From assembly GCF_002879865.1 (NCBI RefSeq), contig NZ_PNXY01000013.1:1-64000 (forward strand): a stretch of 64,000 bases of DNA, written 5' to 3'. The position numbers and the translations under genes were made by a program. This stretch comes from Paraburkholderia rhynchosiae (GTDB taxonomy: Bacteria; Pseudomonadota; Gammaproteobacteria; Burkholderiales; Burkholderiaceae). The notes under the pieces were generated by a model. It saw only the letters and a list, made by a program, of their open reading frames with translations, did no database searches and was not told the DNA's origin. The stretch's first letter is position 1. Each line of letters begins with the position of its first letter. This document shows, one piece after another, positions 60,750-64,000 of the stretch.

Positions 60750-61973
60750 ATGAAAAAGGCGGTGTGTGGTGGTGCGGTTCTCGTGACGGCGTTGTCGGCG
60801 CATGCGCAGAGCAGTGTGACACTTTATGGCGTTGTCGATGTGGGTATGAGCTATCAGAACAGCGCGCAGACAGGAAAATCGGGCGGTCACGTGAACGGGA
60901 AAAGCCTGGTTGCGTTGACTGACGCACATGCGACAGGTTTGTCGGGTAGCCGCTGGGGCCTGCGAGGCGCCGAAGATCTCGGCAATCAGCTCAAGGCTAT
61001 CTTCGTGCTGGAGAATGGCTTTATGGTCAATAGCGGCGCGCTGGCGCAAGGCGGGGCCGAGTTCGGCCGGCAGGCATATGTGGGGCTGTCGTCGCCGAAC
61101 ATCGGCACCATGACGGCTGGCCGCCAGTACGATCCCGTGGTCGAGTCGATCCAGCAGTTTTCGGCTCCTTACTGGGCTGGGTATATGTCGTCGCATATCG
61201 GAGACGTCGACAATCTCGCGAATACCAGCCGCATCAACAATTCGGTCAAGTATACGACGCCAAGCTTCGGTGGACTGAAAGCCGGAGCCCTTTACAGTTT
61301 CGGCGGAGTGGCGGGCAGCCAGTCGCGCAATCAGATCTGGTCGCTCGGTGTCAGTTACAACGGAGGCGCGTTTTCTGCGGGCGCCGGCTACCTGAATGCA
61401 CGTAACCCGAACGTCTCGTTCTATGGAAACACGCCGAACAAGGGTCTCGCGACGGTGAACAACATCGGCTCGCTCGGCTCGGCGACCGCACCGCAGGCGC
61501 TACCGGCCTACGCCGGCTATGCGTCGGCCAACACGCTCGAAATCATCGGTCTGGGGGCTTCATATGCGCTGAGCCAGACAACGGTCAGCGCGGTCGTTAC
61601 CAACACGCGCTTTGAAGGTCTCGGATCAGCTTCTGGACCAAACCCGTTTGGGTACCGTGGCAATGCGGTTTTCACGAACGCGGAACTGGGTGTGCGGACG
61701 TTGATTACACCGGCGCTGCTGGCCGGCGTCGCATTCGACTATACGACGCGTAATTCCGTCAAGGGCGATGGGGGAGCCAAGTACATGCAACTGAACTTCG
61801 CAATGGACTACAGTCTGTCAAAGCGCACCGACATCTATGCGCTAGTGGCGTTGCAACGGGCGACTGGTCGCGATTCGCTCGGACAGTCGTCCGTCGCTGC
61901 CATCAGCGGATTTTCGCCTTCGGCCACGGACAAACAGGTCGGCCTGCGCCTCGGCATGCGTCACAAGTTCTGA
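60750..61973 (+). CDS. Outer membrane porin, gamma-resorcylate-module copy
   Basis: 407-residue Gram-negative porin; signal peptide ends SAHAQ before SSVTLYGVVDVGMSY. Contains SRWGLRGAEDLGNQLKAIFV, GAEFGRQAYVGLSSPNIGTM and the C-terminal GMRHKF. ATGGAGAC precedes ATG 60750. It is a close paralogue of the porin at 52729, which serves the neighbouring salicylate module, and sits inside the gra operon between transporter and ring-cleavage genes. Likely channel for hydroxybenzoates. Confidence 0.93.
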   Translation: MKKAVCGGAVLVTALSAHAQSSVTLYGVVDVGMSYQNSAQTGKSGGHVNGKSLVALTDAHATGLSGSRWGLRGAEDLGNQLKAIFVLENGFMVNSGALAQGGAEFGRQAYVGLSSPNIGTMTAGRQYDPVVESIQQFSAPYWAGYMSSHIGDVDNLANTSRINNSVKYTTPSFGGLKAGALYSFGGVAGSQSRNQIWSLGVSYNGGAFSAGAGYLNARNPNVSFYGNTPNKGLATVNNIGSLGSATAPQALPAYAGYASANTLEIIGLGASYALSQTTVSAVVTNTRFEGLGSASGPNPFGYRGNAVFTNAELGVRTLITPALLAGVAFDYTTRNSVKGDGGAKYMQLNFAMDYSLSKRTDIYALVALQRATGRDSLGQSSVAAISGFSPSATDKQVGLRLGMRHKF

Positions 61974-61996
61974 ACCGGTAGAAGTGGGAGATTACG

Positions 61997-62872
61997 ATGC
62001 GCAACGTCGACGAAAACACCATCACACAGATTGTGTTGGCAAGACATGCTGAAGGGGCAAATCCCCGCCTCAATCAGATCATGACGAGCCTTGTCCAACA
62101 CCTGCACGCATTCGCTCGTGAGGTCAGATTGACCGAGGAGGAGTGGTTCAAGGGAATAGAGTTCCTCACGGCCGCCGGCCATATCACCGACGATAAACGC
62201 CAGGAGTTCATTCTCCTGTCGGATACGCTCGGTCTGTCGATGCTCGTCACGGCGATGAATAACCGCAAGCCGGAGGGATGCACCGAGTCCACTGTGTTGG
62301 GTCCGTTCTTCGTCGCCGATGCGCCCGGGTATCAGAATGGCGACGACGTCGCGAACGGTGCGAAAGGAGAGCCTTGCTTGGTCACGGGAAGAGTGAAGGG
62401 GCTCGACGGTGAGCCCGTCGCAAACGCCATTATCGACGTATGGCAGGCTGACTCCGACGGCTTCTACGACGTGCAATACGAGGGCAACGCCGACGCGCTC
62501 GGTCGTGGAAGGTTGCGTAGCCGCGCGGACGGTTCATTCAATTTCCGTTCCGTCACGGCCGAGTCGTATCCGATTCCGTATGACGGCCCCGTCGGAAAGA
62601 TGCTCGAAGCGCTCGGTCGTCACCCGTGGCGGCCCGCGCATCTGCATTTCATGATCGAAGCGCCAGGCTACGAGCGCCTGATCACACACGTCTTTCGCTC
62701 GGGAGACCGGTATCTGGATTCGGATGCGGTGTTTGGCGTGCGCTCCTCTTTGATTGCCGACTGGCAGCAGCACGACGCCGGCATCGCACCGGATGGTACA
62801 AAGATCGATGTTCCATACAGCACGCTGGATTTCACATTCGTGCTCAACCCTGCGCATGAAAGCGCGGTGTGA
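61997..62872 (+). CDS. graB: Hydroxyquinol 1,2-dioxygenase
   Basis: 291-residue intradiol ring-cleavage dioxygenase. The iron ligands are Tyr in SDGFYDVQYEG, Tyr in YPIPYDGPVG and the two His in HPWRPAHLHFMI. The N-terminal dimerisation helix region (EVRLTEEEWFKGIEFLTAAG) and ESTVLGPFFVADAPGY favour hydroxyquinol over catechol dioxygenases. It yields maleylacetate, the substrate of the reductase encoded 37 bp downstream. Confidence 0.93.
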   Translation: MRNVDENTITQIVLARHAEGANPRLNQIMTSLVQHLHAFAREVRLTEEEWFKGIEFLTAAGHITDDKRQEFILLSDTLGLSMLVTAMNNRKPEGCTESTVLGPFFVADAPGYQNGDDVANGAKGEPCLVTGRVKGLDGEPVANAIIDVWQADSDGFYDVQYEGNADALGRGRLRSRADGSFNFRSVTAESYPIPYDGPVGKMLEALGRHPWRPAHLHFMIEAPGYERLITHVFRSGDRYLDSDAVFGVRSSLIADWQQHDAGIAPDGTKIDVPYSTLDFTFVLNPAHESAV

Positions 62873-62909
62873 ACCATTAGTCCAGGTTATCTGACTCTCC
62901 AGGTGCGTC

Positions 62910-63977
62910 ATGGAATCTTTTATCTATCAGGCGCAGCCCGCTCGCGTCATCTTCGGTTCCGGGACCGCAGCGCAGCTTGCCGATGAGGCTCAGCGGCTCG
63001 GACTGAAGCGCTTGCTCATACTATGCACACCTGGGCAGGCCGCACTGGCCGAGCGTGCACGTCAATGGGCGGGCGAACGGGTGGTTGGCATATTCGCCGG
63101 GGCGACCATGCATACGCCCGTCGATGTGACGGAACGTGCACTTCGTGTCGTGCAGGATCTGCATGCCGATGGCGTGGTCTCCATTGGCGGCGGATCGACA
63201 ATTGGCTTGGGCAAGGCGATTGCACTGCGCACCGATCTTCCGCAAATTGTCCTGCCGACGACCTACGCCGGTTCTGAAATGACGCCTATTCTCGGCGAAA
63301 CGAAAGACGGTCTGAAGACGACGCAGCGAAGCCCGAGAATCTTGCCGGAAACCGTTATCTACGACGTCGATCTGAGTCTCTCGTTGCCCTCACCTATATC
63401 GGCCCTGTCTGCATTCAATGCAATCGCTCACGCCGTGGAGGCGCTCTACGCACCGGACACCAACCCAATCATCTCGCTGATGGCACAGGAAGGTGTGCGC
63501 ACGCTCGTCCGTGCGCTGCCGCAATTGATCGAAACGCCTCACGATCCGGCCGTCAGAAGCGACATGCTATACGGCGCGTGGCTGTGTTCATATTGTCTCG
63601 GCAACACCACGATGGGATTGCATCACAAGCTTTGTCATACATTGGGCGGCGCGTTCAATCTTCCACATGCGGAAACCCATACGATCGTGTTGCCGTATGT
63701 GCTGGAGTTCAATGCACCGGTGATACCCGACGCAATGGCGCGTTTGTGCCACGCGATGAACGACGACGATCCGGTCAATACTCTCCTTGCTCTCGAGCGT
63801 GCCTGTCGGATTCCCATGGCTCTGAAGGACATTGGTATGCCGGAAGAGGGTATCGCCGGCGCCGTGCAGCAGTTGCTGGCAAATCCGTACGCCAATCCAC
63901 GGCCGCTCGAAACCATTGAACTGACCACACTGCTCGAACATGCATGGGCGGGAACTGGTAGTCGGGCTATCGGATAA
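62910..63977 (+). CDS. graC: Maleylacetate reductase
   Basis: 355-residue iron-containing alcohol dehydrogenase-type enzyme. NAD-binding residues GGGSTIGLGKAIALRTDLP and PTTYAGSEMTPILGETKDG are typical of maleylacetate reductases; metal-site histidines lie in NAIAHAVEAL, LHHKLCHTLGG and LPHAETHTIVLPYV. It reduces maleylacetate to 3-oxoadipate, which enters the beta-ketoadipate pathway outside this window. The stop is 23 bp before the window end, so more genes of the operon may follow. Confidence 0.94.
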   Translation: MESFIYQAQPARVIFGSGTAAQLADEAQRLGLKRLLILCTPGQAALAERARQWAGERVVGIFAGATMHTPVDVTERALRVVQDLHADGVVSIGGGSTIGLGKAIALRTDLPQIVLPTTYAGSEMTPILGETKDGLKTTQRSPRILPETVIYDVDLSLSLPSPISALSAFNAIAHAVEALYAPDTNPIISLMAQEGVRTLVRALPQLIETPHDPAVRSDMLYGAWLCSYCLGNTTMGLHHKLCHTLGGAFNLPHAETHTIVLPYVLEFNAPVIPDAMARLCHAMNDDDPVNTLLALERACRIPMALKDIGMPEEGIAGAVQQLLANPYANPRPLETIELTTLLEHAWAGTGSRAIG

Positions 63978-64000
63978 CGCAGGGTCGCGAAAAGTTCGTC

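Noticed and set aside
1..64000. CRISPR arrays, tRNA or rRNA genes, insertion sequences and prophage genes
   Set aside because: None seen: the short tandem repeats found lack spacers, no transposase or integrase motif was found, and no tRNA-like cloverleaf was noticed.

Overview
The window looks like a chromosome or megaplasmid segment of a Paraburkholderia/Caballeronia/Burkholderia-type betaproteobacterium. The evidence is high GC, GGAGAC-type ribosome binding sites, three porins of the Gram-negative porin family, many LysR regulators, a DUF4148-like secreted protein and dense aromatic catabolism. No rRNA, tRNA, CRISPR, transposase or phage gene was seen. Most long overlapping frames are GC-driven shadows.

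Layout. 1-2967: end of an ETF-ubiquinone oxidoreductase gene, then 3-hydroxyacyl-CoA dehydrogenase, etfB and etfA. 2991-7027: a LacI-type repressor divergent from a small gene, an MFS transporter and a fumarylacetoacetase-family enzyme; a sigma70-like promoter there carries a perfect LacI-type palindrome over its start point. 7106-11169: small secreted protein, cytochrome b561, Ap4A phosphorylase, LysR and alpha/beta hydrolase. 11230-18686: surface polysaccharide functions (two acyltransferase-3 proteins, a GT2 glycosyltransferase, a TupA-like ATP-grasp protein) and a MEDS-PAS hybrid histidine kinase. 18993-28040: a ferulate divergon with feruloyl-CoA synthetase, vanillin dehydrogenase and feruloyl-CoA hydratase/lyase on the minus strand, and transporter, porin and feruloyl-esterase-like lipoprotein on the plus strand. 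Four related palindromes lie between the arms. 28090-34860: a tandem-domain lipoprotein, two convergent PBP4-like lipoproteins, a DUF1254/DUF1214 protein and a cupin.

34893-37843 holds an SDR, a LysR and an ECF41 sigma factor, with an exact ECF41-type promoter in front of the LysR gene. 37976-39901 is the most unusual locus: a perfect PIP/hrpII box, an unrecognised 468-residue protein and a translationally coupled, very acidic CesT-like chaperone. It reads as an orphan type III effector with its chaperone. 39929-45737: LysR/SDR pair, IclR regulator and a polar amino acid ABC transporter.

45983-55400 encodes salicylate degradation through gentisate: LysR, salicylate 5-hydroxylase (reductase, alpha, beta, ferredoxin), gentisate dioxygenase, fumarylpyruvate hydrolase and maleylpyruvate isomerase, convergent with a porin and an aromatic acid transporter. 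55734-63977 encodes gamma-resorcylate degradation: MarR regulator, flavin reductase, resorcinol hydroxylase, gamma-resorcylate decarboxylase, transporter, porin, hydroxyquinol dioxygenase and maleylacetate reductase. Together the three aromatic modules suggest a soil or root-associated bacterium feeding on plant phenolics, which fits an orphan type III effector that may act on a plant or other eukaryotic host.
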